Counted from the stretch's first letter, positions 33,678-46,148 are shown. The stretch is DNA of 64,000 nucleotides from Xylona heveae TC161 (GCF_001619985.1 NW_017264195.1:1984001-2048000), one strand, 5' to 3'. The notes: a model not told the origin generated them from the sequence alone. Translations and numbers: made by a program.

Positions 33678-35844
33678 ATGGAGTAACGACTGTTTTAAAT
33701 GGATGAATAAGCCGAGGATGGGCTTTTTTTTGCAGGGCTGGTCTTCTGGCGTGGGCGCGTAATCAGTGCGAGTCGCTTCCGCGCTCGGTGAACGCTTTTA
33801 CGACCCCCGGGACAGGTTTTCGATTTCTTTAGGCGATTATACCTGTACACAAAAGCTCAGGAATGAAAAGTCTCCTCTGCTTCTGCAATTTGTGCGATCT
33901 CTTTGCTTTGGATGAGCTATGTGCAGTGACTCGATTGGAGATATGTTCTTGTCAGGCCAGATCCGGAAATGCGCGCGTGGGACGAAAGTAGTTCCAAATG
34001 GTACATTCTAAACTCCGTTTCCCGCCTGCTGAACAGCCTTGTCAGGCGCAATCATAGAAGCTCCCTGATTCTTGTCCCTTGAAAAGGAAAGTATGCTTCA
34101 CGGCTCCTGCATGGTCTGAGCGAAAGACAACAACGCATTGCCACCCTTCGTGCAGAAGTCGCAGGCACCGGACCACTAAGATTGGACTAGGCAAGCGGAC
34201 ACTGCAACCCAAAGAGGCTCGTGGGGGCGGTGCATTCCTACCAATTGGGCCATGACAGCGAGAGGATTGTGGGAGCCTCAGGAGCTGTACGCCCGCGTCA
34301 GGTGCGCCACCTCAGCCACGGAAGACCGCTAGAATTGGAGGGCCTCGCCACACTTTGCATAAATATTGACACCCTTGTCGAATGTTCAGTCTACACGCCA
34401 AAGATCATTGCTGAATAGGTTAAGTACTGCCTCTATCGATTGTATTTGCGACTGTGGCAAAAAAACTCATCCATGACATTGGGTCTCCGCAACCATTTCC
34501 CGTCTGGGGGAGCCGATGGCGTCCTAAATCGACCTTAAAGCGAATTGTCTCTTCATGCAGCCTCAACAGCCAATTGAAATCGCATGATTTTTCGTTCATG
34601 TCTCAAGGTAAAGTGCTACAGCATTCTTAGATGATGCATCTACAGGCCGACCGATCGCTGCATCGTTAGTAGTTGCACTAGCATTACCTACTAGGTAGGT
34701 CCACGCCCAATGTTCGATACGCAGTAAGGGTAGGCGATAAACATAGTAAAATCAAAAAGATTAGATTCTCAAACCTCGTGGGGTGGCTTTGCGAGTTTAT
34801 TACAGAAGATGGCCACCTGTTGATTTAAAGCATGAAACTTCTCCTCTGTAAAGATTTATGCTCCGGTGCACTCTATTCACCTGGATTTTGTCAGAGCCGG
34901 GCGGTGGTTACGGAGGTACACGAATATCGAGCAGCGAAAGCTTCCAGCTTTGCAGCTAGGAGAGTGCACATAGCCGAAGCGCAATCACATCACTCAAACT
35001 GAGTGCAGCTCGTTGCGTTAGTGGCATTTTTGAGGGTGGTGAGATTTTGAGTTACCTTTTAACCGGGGCAACAGATCAGCCTCTCTAAACTTAAAGAAAC
35101 TCTTCCCCTCAAAAAAGGGACCCTTGACCCGCTCTCTACCAGATCGCCGGACCGGCCAAAAAGACACACGGACATTAGAACTTTCTCGTTTCCCTTAACT
35201 CTTAACCACGTGGGATTTGGTGGTGAAGCGCTTCAGCAAGAGTTCTCGGCTGCTTAATAAACCGGTTAGCAAACCCGTGTGATCAAACTCGACGGTGCCT
35301 GGTTACTTTCTCCGGATTTGTCGGCCTGCTCAGCTTTCTCGGAGTCTTCTCCTTGTCCGTGCAGGTTCAGCTTCTCTCCCGTTCATCCCTTTCCCCCGTC
35401 AAGGGACGCTATCACTTATTTAACATCTCTACCAAGTCAGAACTTTGGCGACCAGTGTCTACGCGTCATCGCCTCGGTATTCTCTTGGCTGACATCTGAT
35501 CCTTCTCGCCAATTCAACAAGATTCTTTTCCCTTTTGTTGTCTTCTCTTCTCGTGATCTCCAGCCCAACTCGGCCTCGCTTCTAGGCGCAATCTGACGGA
35601 ACCCAATTTCCTTGGCGTCTGGAAAGAGACAGTCAATTCCTCCACTTTAACTCATTTTTTGGTTCCACCTCTTAACTGCTCTGTATTCTTCGCCCAGTCA
35701 CTTGTTGCCTTGCCCTCTGCGGCCATTTCTTCATCACAAAGAGAGCGCACAGATCCTATTTTAATACGGACTCGGTCGCATAACTCGAATAACGCTTGCA
35801 ATCTCTGACGTCGAACGATCTGTTCCGCCTCCCAGTACACAAGC
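33678..35844. other. Long intergenic region and metacaspase leader
   Basis: About 2.2 kb without a supported gene. 33678-33900 is the RPS26 3' end. 34195-34265 has a degenerate tRNA-like string on the minus strand. 34686-34700 carries the 15-mer ACCTACTAGGTAGGT. 35200-35844 is pyrimidine-rich and looks like promoter and leader of the metacaspase gene. Open frames of 60-105 codons here have no recognisable domains. Confidence 0.5.
34686..34700. repeat. ACCTACTAGGTAGGT inverted-repeat motif, copy 1
   Basis: ACCTA-C-TAGGT is an inverted repeat with a 1-nt centre, followed by AGGT. The same 15-mer occurs at 56882-56896. Confidence 0.85.
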
Positions 35845-37558
35845 ATGTCATACTATCCTGGCCAAGCATACGTTGGTGGTCATCAGCAAGCTGGTGGATA
35901 TGGACAACCGCCGCCCAATTACCCTCCTCAGGGATATCCCTCCCCATATCCGTGAGATCCCTTTATCGTTATATCCGTTTGAGGACAAGAGTGCTGAAGT
36001 CTAGTCAAGTCCGCAAAATTATGGCTACCCGCCGCCCCAGACGTCCCCTTCTCCCCAACCGCCTTATGGTGGCTACGGAGCGCCGCCACCGCAGCAATAT
36101 CCTTCATACTCGCAGGTAATAAGCGCTACTTTAGTAATAATCTCTGGCATGTGTTCTGAATCTTGAAATTAGCCCCCACCACAACCCGGATACGGATACA
36201 ACTTGGGTCCGCCACAGCCCTATGGCAATCGACCTGGTAGAGAAAACTTGCCGGAATTATCGCAACAGTGCATTTGCTGAGCTTTGTCACTAGGAATGCC
36301 GACTGTAAACTCGAATTCGTTCAATCATGGAAACCATCATGCTCCAGCTCCACCGCCCCAGGGTCAGCAGGGGTTTGGTCAGGGTGCGCCTCAGGGATAT
36401 ACTTTCCAATACTCAAACTGTAAGGGTCGTCGTAAGGCCTTACTGATCGGTATCAATTACTTTGGCCAGCGCGGCCAACTTCGAGGTTGCATCAACGACG
36501 TGAAAAATATGTCAACCTATCTCAATGAGCATTTTGGATACGCTCGAGAAGACATGGTTATCTTGACCGATGATCAACAGAACCCCATGAGCCAGCCCAC
36601 AAAGAACAATATTCTTCGAGCAATGCACTGGCTGGTCAAAGATGCGCAACCAAACGACTCCTTGTTCTTCCATTACTCCGGTTCGTCCACGGTCCACTTC
36701 TGCATATAGCTGCAGCAACTAATGACGATGCAGGACACGGCGGACAAACCAAAGATCTAGACGGTGACGAGGATGACGGTTATGATGAAGTCATTTATCC
36801 GGTTGACTTCCGTAATGCGGGCCACATTGTCGACGATGAAATGCACAGAATCATGTATGACTCCACAATTGCCATCGCACCCAAATCATCCCTTACTTAT
36901 CATCTTTCAAAAGGGTTCGACCGCTCTCACCAGGTGTCCGCTTGACAGCCATCTTTGACTCATGTCACTCGGGCTCCGCTCTCGACCTTCCTTACATTTA
37001 CTCTACCCAGGGTGTACTCAAGGAGCCCAACCTCGCCAAGGAGGCTGGTCAGGGTCTACTCAACATTGTGGGCCAATATGCACGCGGCGACCTTGGTGGC
37101 ATCGCAACCACAGCAATGAACTTTCTCAAGAAGGCCACTACAGGCGACGAAGCCACACAGCGTGCGCGGCAGACCAAGACCTCTCCGGCCGATGTCATCA
37201 TGTGGTCCGGCAGCAAGGACACCCAGACTTCGTACGTTCGCCTAAAACCCTCTCAATTAACCTTTTTTTTTTTGCCGTCCTCTAACGATGACTGCTTCAT
37301 AGACAAGATGCTCAGATTGGGGGCGAGGCGACGGGTGCCATGTCGTGGGCATTCATCACCGCGCTCAGGAAAAATCCACAGCAAAGCTACGTGCAATTAC
37401 TCAATAGCATTCGCGATGAGTTAGCAGCAAAATACACGCAAAAGCCACAACTTAGCTGCAGTCACCCCTTGGGTAAATACATTCTCCGCCTTGTCAAATT
37501 CCTAAAACTCCCCACGGTTAACCATTTACCAGATACGAACCTGCTCTATGTCATGTGA
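35845..37558 (+). CDS. casA: Metacaspase-1 (caspase-like cysteine protease)
   Basis: Eight exons: 35845-35951, 36010-36115, 36173-36236, 36294-36680, 36734-36854, 36914-37231, 37303-37472, 37533-37558, giving 432 aa. The first 120 residues are a P/Q/G/Y-rich prodomain ([18 protein letters not shown]), typical of type I fungal metacaspases. The p20-like part begins [21 protein letters not shown]. The catalytic dyad is His223 in HYSGHGG (the join of exons 4 and 5 falls inside this motif) and Cys279 in [13 protein letters not shown]. The tail ends [17 protein letters not shown]. The family is calcium-dependent, cleaves after Arg/Lys, and acts in protein quality control and stress-related death. 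Intron 1 ends at a CAAG site, chosen because it alone keeps the PPPQNYGY frame. Confidence 0.95.
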
Positions 37559-38874
37559 TTTTAATGCGTAATCTCGACGTGGATCCCAGCAGGGAGCATT
37601 CATTCTTTCATTATATAGTGAAGGCAGTGACGTCGCAGGTCATAGCATGGCAACATCATCCGTTCACTGCACGGATGTGGTATCGGAAACCTTTCCCTGG
37701 TTGGGAATGCTGTGTTACTTGCACAACTATGGCCCGCCTGAGCTCCCCATCGTAAGGTCGAGGTCAACTGCGCCTTTCTTCGATATAATCGATCAACCGC
37801 TAAATCGGCGCTGCCTCATGCCTCTCTTCCCAGAATAATATTGAACCTGCTAGCCTGGGATTTCCCCATGCCTCGTTTCCAGGATGGCTCAGGCGTTTGC
37901 GATCGAAGTGGAGATATTTTAAATCTTTTCCTCCTGATCCTTTGACCCCTCGTTATATGCGTGCATGCATCGTCATCGTCTTGATTATTGCCATTTGCAT
38001 TGGGAATTTTACTCTTATAAAACTTTTGTAATTCACTTGAAATAGCATCATTGTGTCTACCTCGTTCTGAAAATCTTAAATGATGTGATTTTCCAAACAA
38101 ATCCAGTATTTATTCGTGCAAGACTATATGGAGTCTGAAGCTACCTATAGTTAGTAGGTATCTACCTAAGGTAGACGAGAATAGGGAGCTCCTCAGACAG
38201 CGGGGCCGGGTCGGTCCGGCGGCAGGTGTGGAGAAGGGCAGTGGCACTGGGACTTGCTCGCTTCTCGCTTGCATTTTCTGCACGGCGGAGAGCATAGGGT
38301 GGGTTCTCGGTTGATGGGGTCCGTTCGATGGCCTTAACCCGCTTCTACGTAACTAAAGCAAAGTCTAACTGGAACAGGAGCTATCACAGATAATCACCAC
38401 TTGCCGAGCTACTGTATAGAGTCATGGATCTTAACCAACAGTTCTTTTTGCAGGAGGTCATGAGGCTGTGCACCTTCCCTAACTTAACACTTGTCACCGA
38501 GGCGCTCTCACAGCGACACAAACCATTTCGTCAACTGTTGTGGATCGCATTGCGATGGGTTCGCTCGGTCCATATCTGTTCTTCGCACTTAAGCCCTGAG
38601 CAACAGTTTTGTTTCCTCTTCAAAGGTTCGCAACTGATCGCTTTAGTACATGCGGTGAATTTTGAATAGTTGAAGGTTCAAAATTTGGCATACTTGTGGT
38701 TGCTTTACTTTGATGCTTTCATTGAGTAGGATGTTTGCCACGCTGCTCGTCTACAATTGAAAGTTGGCGGTAATTTTCTTACGGCATTCGCGGTTGTTCT
38801 GTCTTGGAGAACAGCACAGCCTGTCGGAAATTGATACATTTACAAAATTCTAGTAAGTCTGAAGGTCAAACATC
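37559..38874. other. Intergenic region between metacaspase and LRR gene
   Basis: 1.3 kb between two + strand genes, holding metacaspase 3' UTR and LRR-gene promoter. It contains CTACCT-A-AGGTAG at 38162-38174, preceded by ctacctatag/tagtaggta repeats at 38141-38160. No gene-like open frame is seen. Confidence 0.5.
38162..38174. repeat. CTACCTAAGGTAG inverted repeat
   Basis: Perfect 6-bp arms (CTACCT/AGGTAG) around one base. It belongs to the intergenic ACCT/AGGT family in this window. Confidence 0.8.
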
Positions 38875-41467
38875 ATGGAAGAGGACGTCCCTCCGTCCTA
38901 TGAGGCTGCTACATCCCGAGACGTCTGGGCTATCGTGGCGCCCTATGCCAGACTTTCGAAGAATGATCTCTGCGCGGCATGCCTCGTCTCATCCCATTGG
39001 TATCACACTTTTGTGAGATACCTTTGGGGTAATCCTGCGAGTCATTTTGGGGTAGATGATGATGCTGTTTATGGTATGTATGTAAATTTCCTTTTCTTCT
39101 GCTTCGTTGTGACTGCTCCACGATTTCTTTCTCAGTCTCATTGGAAATCTCTCACACACGCTCTCTCTCTTTGTTGTTCCTATTGTCATCCTGTTTTCAG
39201 GTCGCCACCAATTTTTGAGATTATGTCTGCCGCACGGTAATGCTTCAAAGATCTTTGCTAAAGCAATGAAATGGGTAGCGGCTCTTACCAGATTCAGGCG
39301 CACGCTATTTTCTGCCCGCTTGAATGTCAGATCGCTCACGCATACTCTGCAACTGCCCCCTGCGAGAGGTGAACTTTACGGCGGCCCAAAAGCAGAGTGG
39401 CTACGAGATTTGCTGGAAATGCTTCCCAATCTCCAGTCGCTACTCGTCTCTGGGCTACCTTTTTTCGACCATGCAGCTATTCAGTTGATTGGGGATTTCA
39501 GCAGTGGCAGGCGTCCTACTAACGACGACGAATCGCCCAATTACCCACTCAGACTGCTTGATGCCTCGGGTTGCAAGAATGCTACGTCACATAACCTATC
39601 TTTAGCACTTCCTCATTTTCCTAACCTGCTTTATTTGGATCTTTCAAGAACATCAGCAGCAAATAATTCCCTTGTGCTCGATAGCCTTAGCTCCCTCCCC
39701 TTCCTCCGAATATTGAAGCTCCAGCGATGTGGTCTCCGGGACGAACACGTTGAAGTACTAGCTTCTGCACTAAAAACAAGTATCCGCAGTCTGGACCTCA
39801 CTGGAAATTACCTAACGGACCGAAGTGCTATCTCCTTGTTGAGCCATTGCTTTTGTTCTCCGCGATCTTACGATTATGCTACAACCAGAAGTCGCCATCG
39901 AGCCGTTTCGTTAATAGACGAGGACTGGCCAGCGGGAATGTACCCATATGCTGCTGGCCCACTGCCAGCTGCATACAATAGCGAAGAGTTGGAGGGGCAC
40001 GTGGCTGGATGGCTCACCCGCGAGTTCATCGGTCGATTAAGCTTTGAGGATGTGCCACCCAATGGAATCACACATTTGTATATTTCCAACAATAGCTTTA
40101 CGCCGAGTGGCCTTCGGCAGCTTTTAAAGACAAAACGCCTCAAGGTGTTGGATTGTGCATCAATGGCAAAGCGCAGTGGGCCAACTTCTCCTCATCACCT
40201 GTTTCCTCCGAACGATCCTCGGCTGCACGGATCCGAGCTACGGATTGAAAACCTTGCGCCGACACTCTATAGATTCTGTCACGACAAATTAACATACTTG
40301 CGCGTGGACTATCAGATTGCCACGGAGCCAACCAGCATTGACGAAGGCGCAGACCGTGAACCATATGCTGTGACGCCGCCTGCGGTGGAGCTTGACGCCT
40401 CCGTGACTGTCCCGGAACTTGATGCGACTAATGTGTTCTACGAGTTGTCGACCGGCGAAGAAATTGCTGAGTTGCCGTCTGATTGTGTCACTTCTCCATC
40501 TCAGCCAGCTACAATAGAGCGCTCTACCCTAATTCCGGAACCAGAAGAGACTCCTGAATCCAGAGTAAGGCGCTCGAGTATCTTCGCGCCGGAAACTTGC
40601 GATCCCGACCATAATTTTCGAGATATGGAGCCTCAACGCTGCGCACCTGTTTCTGAGCTCGGCAGTAACAAGGCCGATAATGATCTCAAGTCCCTCCATG
40701 ACAGCACAACCAGGATTCTAAGACGACGGCAAAATTCTCAGCCAGGTGGTCTTCGCCCCGCAATGCTCCCGAAACTGCGAACACTGGTGTTGACCAGCGT
40801 ACCGAGCAAGACAAGAGATCAGAAAGTTATTGGAGCCTTACTAGAATTCATCCGACAGTGCGCGGAGGAAGAAGGACTTGCGATGTTGCAAGCAACTGTT
40901 GAGCAAGTGAATTTTTCCTTCCTGACAGCTCGAGAGAGGGAGCAGTTCAAACAAAACAGGGCCCACGACATCTTTGCATTACGAAAACTCGTGCTTGGAA
41001 TTGGATCTTCCAATAATGCGTGGAGATCCCAAAACTACGGTCTACATCATGACACTAAGTCATCCACTGAGGACCCGGACAGTGAAGCGTTCTGGGAAGC
41101 TGCTGAGGGAGACTTCTCTTTCTTTGATGATGAAGAATGTGGTGTGCCTGTTCGAGAGCAAAGGCATTCGCTTCCTTCTGCATTCGCGACGGAAAAAATA
41201 GCATTGGGGAGCTCAGAAGCAGAAGATGCGCCAATTGCGACGACGATACCAGAGTTCGACGTCGTCAGTGAGCTGGCCAGGTTTCGTAGAGAAAGCAAGG
41301 CTGCTTTCGCTCATGCACATGCACGTGGGCGTCCATATTCTGAACTTCTTCTCCTCGGACATTGGAGCGGTGAGATCCAAGTGATTCAACAGGATTTGAC
41401 CGCCATTCGACGGAGATGGAACACCGACTGGTATGGCAATGTCTTTGAAGGGGCCATTTACCGATGA
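38875..41467 (+). CDS. Leucine-rich-repeat protein with F-box-like N terminus
   Basis: Two exons, 38875-39073 and 39201-41467, giving 821 aa. It starts MEEDVPPSYEAATSRDVWAI. The first 60 residues (DVWAIVAPYARLSKNDLCAACLVSSHWYHTFVRYLWG) resemble an F-box: a hydrophobic helix, then CLVS-x-W and LW. LRR units follow: LLEMLPNLQSLLVSGLPFF, NLSLALPHFPNLLYLDLSRT, LDSLSSLPFLRILKLQRCGL, LASALKTSIRSLDLTGNYLT and NGITHLYISNNSFTPSGLRQ. The middle (residues about 380-530) is acidic and disordered, and the C-terminal 200 residues contain an RRR-rich end. Similar fungal proteins are annotated only as leucine-rich repeat proteins. A role as a substrate receptor of an SCF ubiquitin ligase is possible but unproved. 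Confidence 0.85.
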
Positions 41468-42064
41468 AGAAACGAGTTGCTCGTCAACAACCTCCTGTGA
41501 AATGAGCATCACTTGATTACAGCCTATCCGAAGCATAGATCTGCCCGAGCTAAACCATATAGCAGAATTGACCTCAGCGAATCTGGGGTGATTATTTATG
41601 TCGAAGAGGCGTTGCAGGTCAGGCGAGTTGGTGCTCTAGTCCCGAAGCCTGCGACTTGGGAAGCTTAGTCATCTTTATCACGTGATCCCTTGGAGACACA
41701 AAACACGTCTGTCGGACTCAGAACTTCAGCTCAACATCTCAGCACTCAAGTCTTGGTCACGACCAGTCCAACTCGAACGCATACCCCTTTCGGAATTCTG
41801 TTGACGTCCCCTGGTCCACCGACCTCCGGACCGGCATACACGCCTCGTCCAGTCGCGTGTCCGGAATTAATTTTCTCAGCTTTGGTCCCGAATGCTCGTG
41901 GCTAGTTGAGGTTTCTAAAAGTTTGCCTGCCCAACCCGACCGCCCACGCCCCGCCGGCATCTTTTGGTCTAGGTCGGGCATTGCGATACTTCAGTTCGGG
42001 GGCTAATAAAGCATGATATAGGTCCAGGAATTCCCAGCACCGACTCTTGGGTGCGCATATCACG
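41468..42064. promoter_or_regulatory. Promoter region of SPT10-like gene
   Basis: A 597-nt region between two + strand genes. It contains the perfect palindrome ATCACGTGAT at 41677-41686, an E-box core of the type bound by Cbf1-like bHLH factors in fungi. An open frame at 41690-41905 has no family. Confidence 0.55.
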
Positions 42065-43886
42065 ATGCCTGCCATGTTAGAGGATCCTAGCGCTCCCATC
42101 TTCTACCGGCAGTCGGGCCCTCCACCTTATCCCAGCGCCTTTACGCCTCTTCCTCCGGAGATTGTACCGTACCAGGTTACCTTGCGCGATCGCATTACCA
42201 TAGCTACGGTGATCCCGTTCTCCTCGCCCGCACAGGTCCCCCACACGCTGCTTGCATACCTGAGCGACCAACTAAATCGCGAAATTGAGCTCGGTGATAC
42301 ATATCCCATGATTGAACCGATTCCCCTCGCGAATTTTGGGCCCTATTGGTTCAACAATTTCGGCGCGGTGATGCTGCTAGGTAGCATTGACTCAGCGGAA
42401 GAGGTTGCACAGATGGAGCGCGAAGGGAAAGATTGGGAGCGGGAGTGTTTGGGGAGTTTCTACATCAAACCGAATTACCCCGGTCGCTCTAGCCATGTAT
42501 GCAACGGAGGATTTCTAGTCACCGATGCAGCGCGCAATCGAGGTGTAGGTAGATTAATGGGTGAAAGATACGTAGACTGGGCTCCTAAGCTGGTACGTTT
42601 GCCTCTATTGACTATTCTCCGGCACTTGAAATACTGCCAATCAATTGGAGGATTGCGTTTGCTGACCGTATTTCCAGGGTTATTCTTACTCGGTGTTTAA
42701 CCTTGTTTATGAGACAAATGTGGCATCTTGTCGCATCTGGGACGCCTTGGGATTCAAGCGCATTGGCCGGGTCAAGGGCTGCGGAAACCTTCGCTCGCAC
42801 CCCTCACAACTCATCGACGCAATTATTTTCGGCCGGGATCTCGGTCCAGAGGGCGAGGATTTTGTATCAGAAGAACGGTTTGATAAGATTCGGTATTACT
42901 TAAAGCATGGCAAATACCCAAATGGTGCCGACCGCGCCGAGAAAAGCAGGCTGAGAAGCGCAGCGACTCATTACAAATTGATGCCTCCTGTCAATGGCGG
43001 AGATGGGCCGGAGCGGCTCATGCTCAAGGATAAGGAGGTTGTTTCGGACCCTCAAAGGCAGTATGAAATTGCGCGCTCTGTACACGTTCAGCAGCATGGA
43101 GGTATCAACAAAACCACGGCAACTATTGCAGAAAAATATCACTGGGTCCGTATCAAGGAAACTGTCAGTCTTGTCATTCGCAACTGTGCAGATTGCAAAG
43201 AACTCGCCAAAGCGCCGATTATTGGCGGGCCCAAGCGGAACAGTACCGCTGTGTCTCCGGCTCCGACCGCAAACGTTGTTTCCGGTCCGCCAAACTCCAC
43301 GCCGCACGTTTCCGCCGCGGGGCGGATTCTCAGCCTCTCCAATACAGGATCGCCATCCGCACGACCAACTTCGGTTCCTTCAAACGCCCATACAGGCATG
43401 TTGCATCCCCACAGCGTAGCGCATCAGTTGCAACAACATGCGCAGCATATCCCGCAACCACAACACAATGCAACACATTTCAACCCTCATCAACAACCGA
43501 CGCCATTACTACCAGACTTTCCTCTCGACCCCCAGATTATGGAAGATGTGCAGCATCATCTCACATCTTACTCGGCGTCACCACATCCTTCCGATCCCAC
43601 CGGTCATCCTGACACGGATCTAGCTCTCAAGGCGTCCGCCACAGCCGCCGCTCGTGCGGCTATCGGCCATCTCCCGTCCGGTCATGACCCGCACCATACC
43701 CATACCCATCATCATGATCCTGACGCGGACGCAGACGCCGATGTGGACCCTGATGCTGACGCGGACGTCGACGCAGAGGGCGATCCCGATGGTGACCATG
43801 AAGAAGAGAGCGCTCGGGAAAGAGATTTGAAGCACCAATTGTTTGTGGCTGGGTTTGGAACTGATGCCGATGCATATGTCGGTTGA
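42065..43886 (+). CDS. spt10: SPT10-like GNAT acetyltransferase with integrase-type zinc finger
   Basis: Two exons, 42065-42592 and 42678-43886, giving 578 aa. The N-terminal half is an N-acetyltransferase domain: YIKPNYPGRSSHVCNGGFLV leads to the acetyl-CoA loop TDAARNRGVGRLMGE, and SVFNLVYETNVASCRIWDAL-GFKRIGRVKG is the usual GNAT C-terminal strand-helix. A second domain has His312, His316, Cys346 and Cys349 (HVQQHGGINKTTATI...YHWVRIKETVSLVIRNCADC), the HHCC fold of retroviral and retrotransposon integrases. This architecture matches yeast Spt10, which binds histone-gene UAS elements through such a finger; the same function is inferred here. The rest is low-complexity: Q/H-rich, then an aspartate-alanine run (DADADADVDPDADADV). 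The first ATG of the frame (MPAMLEDPSAP) was chosen as start. Confidence 0.85.
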
Positions 43887-46109
43887 CGCACAGGTTTTCT
43901 ATTGCCCGTTTCATCTTTATCAGGGCAACTTTCTCCCATGACGAATGACGTTAATCTGTTTATTACCGGGGCGTTTTGTTGTCGAGCGGTTTCAATCGCT
44001 TGGTTCCACAAAAAAGAAAAAAATGGGCTAGATTTGAGTACATTATCGTCTGTCTCTTTGGCGCAAGGGATTTCCTAGGGCTTTTACTAGATTTAGAATA
44101 CCGCACGCGTGCATAGGTATTCGTTATTTGTCATCTGTGGTTCGTCACAAAGTTGGTGGCTGTTGTCGCGGTCCGTTTGTGATCTTGAGCACTTTGATGG
44201 CTACTTATCATTTTCCTTTTATCTTTTTCTTTTTGGAATTGTTGTCAGTCGGTGGCAGGGAGCTCTGGAGTAGCAGGGGTGTTGGTAGTCGTGATATCTA
44301 TCGATTCAGAAGCGTCGCAGGAAGTGACCGATCAGATGTGATATCATCTTTTCTTTTTTTCTTTTTACTTTATTTTTCTCAACTGCACCGTGGTGGTTTC
44401 CGTCTGTACTAGATAATTCGATCCATCTAAGGATAGGATGTAATATGCCTTTTCTATCTTCTTGAGGTTCAAAAGATCTGATGTCATTTATTTTTATCTG
44501 ACGGATATGTGACTGCAAGCAAAAATAAAGGAGAGGGGCGGTTTCCAACGGAACGGCGCGGATGACGACCATTAGAGTGCGCTGCCATGGCCTTGAATAA
44601 GTGCTCTATGGTACGAGGTGTACGGAGCACAGCACGGATTGATAGGAGGCCGAGCTCCGTGCATGAACATTCAACGGCCGATAGCGTTGCATTGACTGGG
44701 TCTTTCGCTGCGCTGATTAGCCGATGAGAGTTTAATTACTCTAAGTTAGCTCTACCTCTCATAACATATCAGCTCTGTTCAAGGTACAAAAGTTCGCTTG
44801 GCTGAATCCCCTGAACTGCAAGGACTGGAAAGGGTCCCTGAGGAATGGCCAATGGGCCAAGCACACGGTGAAGAATACAGTAGCCGAGGCGAGACTAAGT
44901 GAAATAGCATAACCGTAACCTTTACCTATTTGGGACAGATATTAGGTTGACCCTTGACCCTTGATCTGTCACTCTCTCGGTCTCTGTGTGTGAGACGGAC
45001 GTGCTCATGTACGCATCTCGGGGGCAATCAACTTGTCGGATCACCTCCCCAATCCCGCTTGGCTCATTGGTCATTATGTATTAACATAGATTCCATTTTG
45101 ATGCAGTCTTTTGCACTCTCTTCAATTTTTCAGCGATTCTGTGGAGCTCGCGGGTTATCAAACTCGACGAAACTGCGAATGTAACTCTCTCCGTGCCGCT
45201 TGTCGTTCTTAGAGCCAAACCCACGGATTGCAAAATATACTGATTGATCTGCATGAGACCAGAAACATCGAGTATTATTCCTCTCGCAGAAGCACTACAA
45301 CTGTGCTGCACAGATTTCAGAAAACGTCGCCCTCGGTGTTTGTATTACCCAGAACAGAAGACAGCTCTTCGGATCAACTCAGCATCACAACTGCCGGTTT
45401 GAAAAGTTTATTAGGTACAAGGCCCCTGATATCTCGATCGATGCATACTTGATGTAAATGCACCAAACCAAATGAGAAGGGAAATGCTGATATAGGAATT
45501 TTGTGTTTCCTTCAGGATCCAAGGAGCGGCATTTCAATAATTCTGGTTAGCCTTGCCCGACGATCCCAAAGCAACAACTTCCGTAATATAATATCCACCG
45601 AACTTGTGACGCAAGGTTTTTGTATCGCAGCAACGACATAAGATAAAAGGCTGAGGGCATTAAGTTCCTCAATCTAAACCTTCTGGAAAGACATTTCCAT
45701 CACAGCGACTGAGTATTACGTCCAAGTTTGATTCATCACCCTCGGCGCAATCCCGAATCAGCTCGAAACGCAAACTCATAATATCACGATAGAAGTGATA
45801 CGCTCTTCGAAAATATTGCGCAACGCTTGGATCGGCTGTGGGGAGCACGCCAATCTTCGAGGGCCATACATAATCTGTTGAAAAGAGGGGCAGACTTGCC
45901 TGGAGAAATTGGATGAGCACGAAATACCTACAATTCATGAACAGCATTGGGTAACGGAATAGAAGTGTTGGGCGAGAAAAACAAATTTGCTCATCGGGCG
46001 AGATTGTGGTACTGCACTCAACCCCACTTCCGTTGCTATCGTGAAGCAGGGTATAAGACGTGTTGCCTTTCCAAAATTCATCCAGCCAATCTGAAACATC
46101 TTGCTCACA
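43887..46109. other. Intergenic region upstream of Sec7 gene
   Basis: 2.2 kb. 43887-44450 is the SPT10-like gene's 3' flank (T-rich). 44560-45660 holds no credible open frame; short duplicates such as GACCCTTGACCCTTGAT near 44950 are minor. 45669-46148 on the minus strand has a 159-codon open frame with protein-like sequence, listed separately. Confidence 0.5.
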
Positions 46110-46148
46110 ATGAGCTCTTTCGACCGTCGTTCGTCGGGCCAAACACAT
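45669..46148 (-). CDS. Candidate orphan or remnant coding region
   Basis: An open frame of 159 codons on the minus strand. Its right end overlaps the first 39 nt of the Sec7 gene on the other strand, so the two would be divergent and overlapping. The middle and end read like protein (FVLIQFLQASLPLFSTDYVW, then PSVAQYFRRAYHFYRDIMSL and RFELIRDCAEGDESNLDVIL). An intron near 45930-45970 is possible at RYPMLFMNC. The style loosely recalls C-terminal regions of fungal zinc-cluster regulators, but no motif proves this. It could be the 3' fragment of a decayed gene or chance. No start upstream is convincing. Confidence 0.3.
   Translation of the reverse strand: MCLARRTTVERAHCEQDVSDWLDEFWKGNTSYTLLHDSNGSGVECSTTISPDEQICFSRPTLLFRYPMLFMNCRYFVLIQFLQASLPLFSTDYVWPSKIGVLPTADPSVAQYFRRAYHFYRDIMSLRFELIRDCAEGDESNLDVILSRCDGNVFPEGLD

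Noticed and set aside
43083-43196. Integrase-like finger as sign of a retroelement copy
   Set aside because: It is part of an intact spliced host gene with a GNAT domain; no reverse transcriptase, protease, capsid or LTR sequence is nearby.
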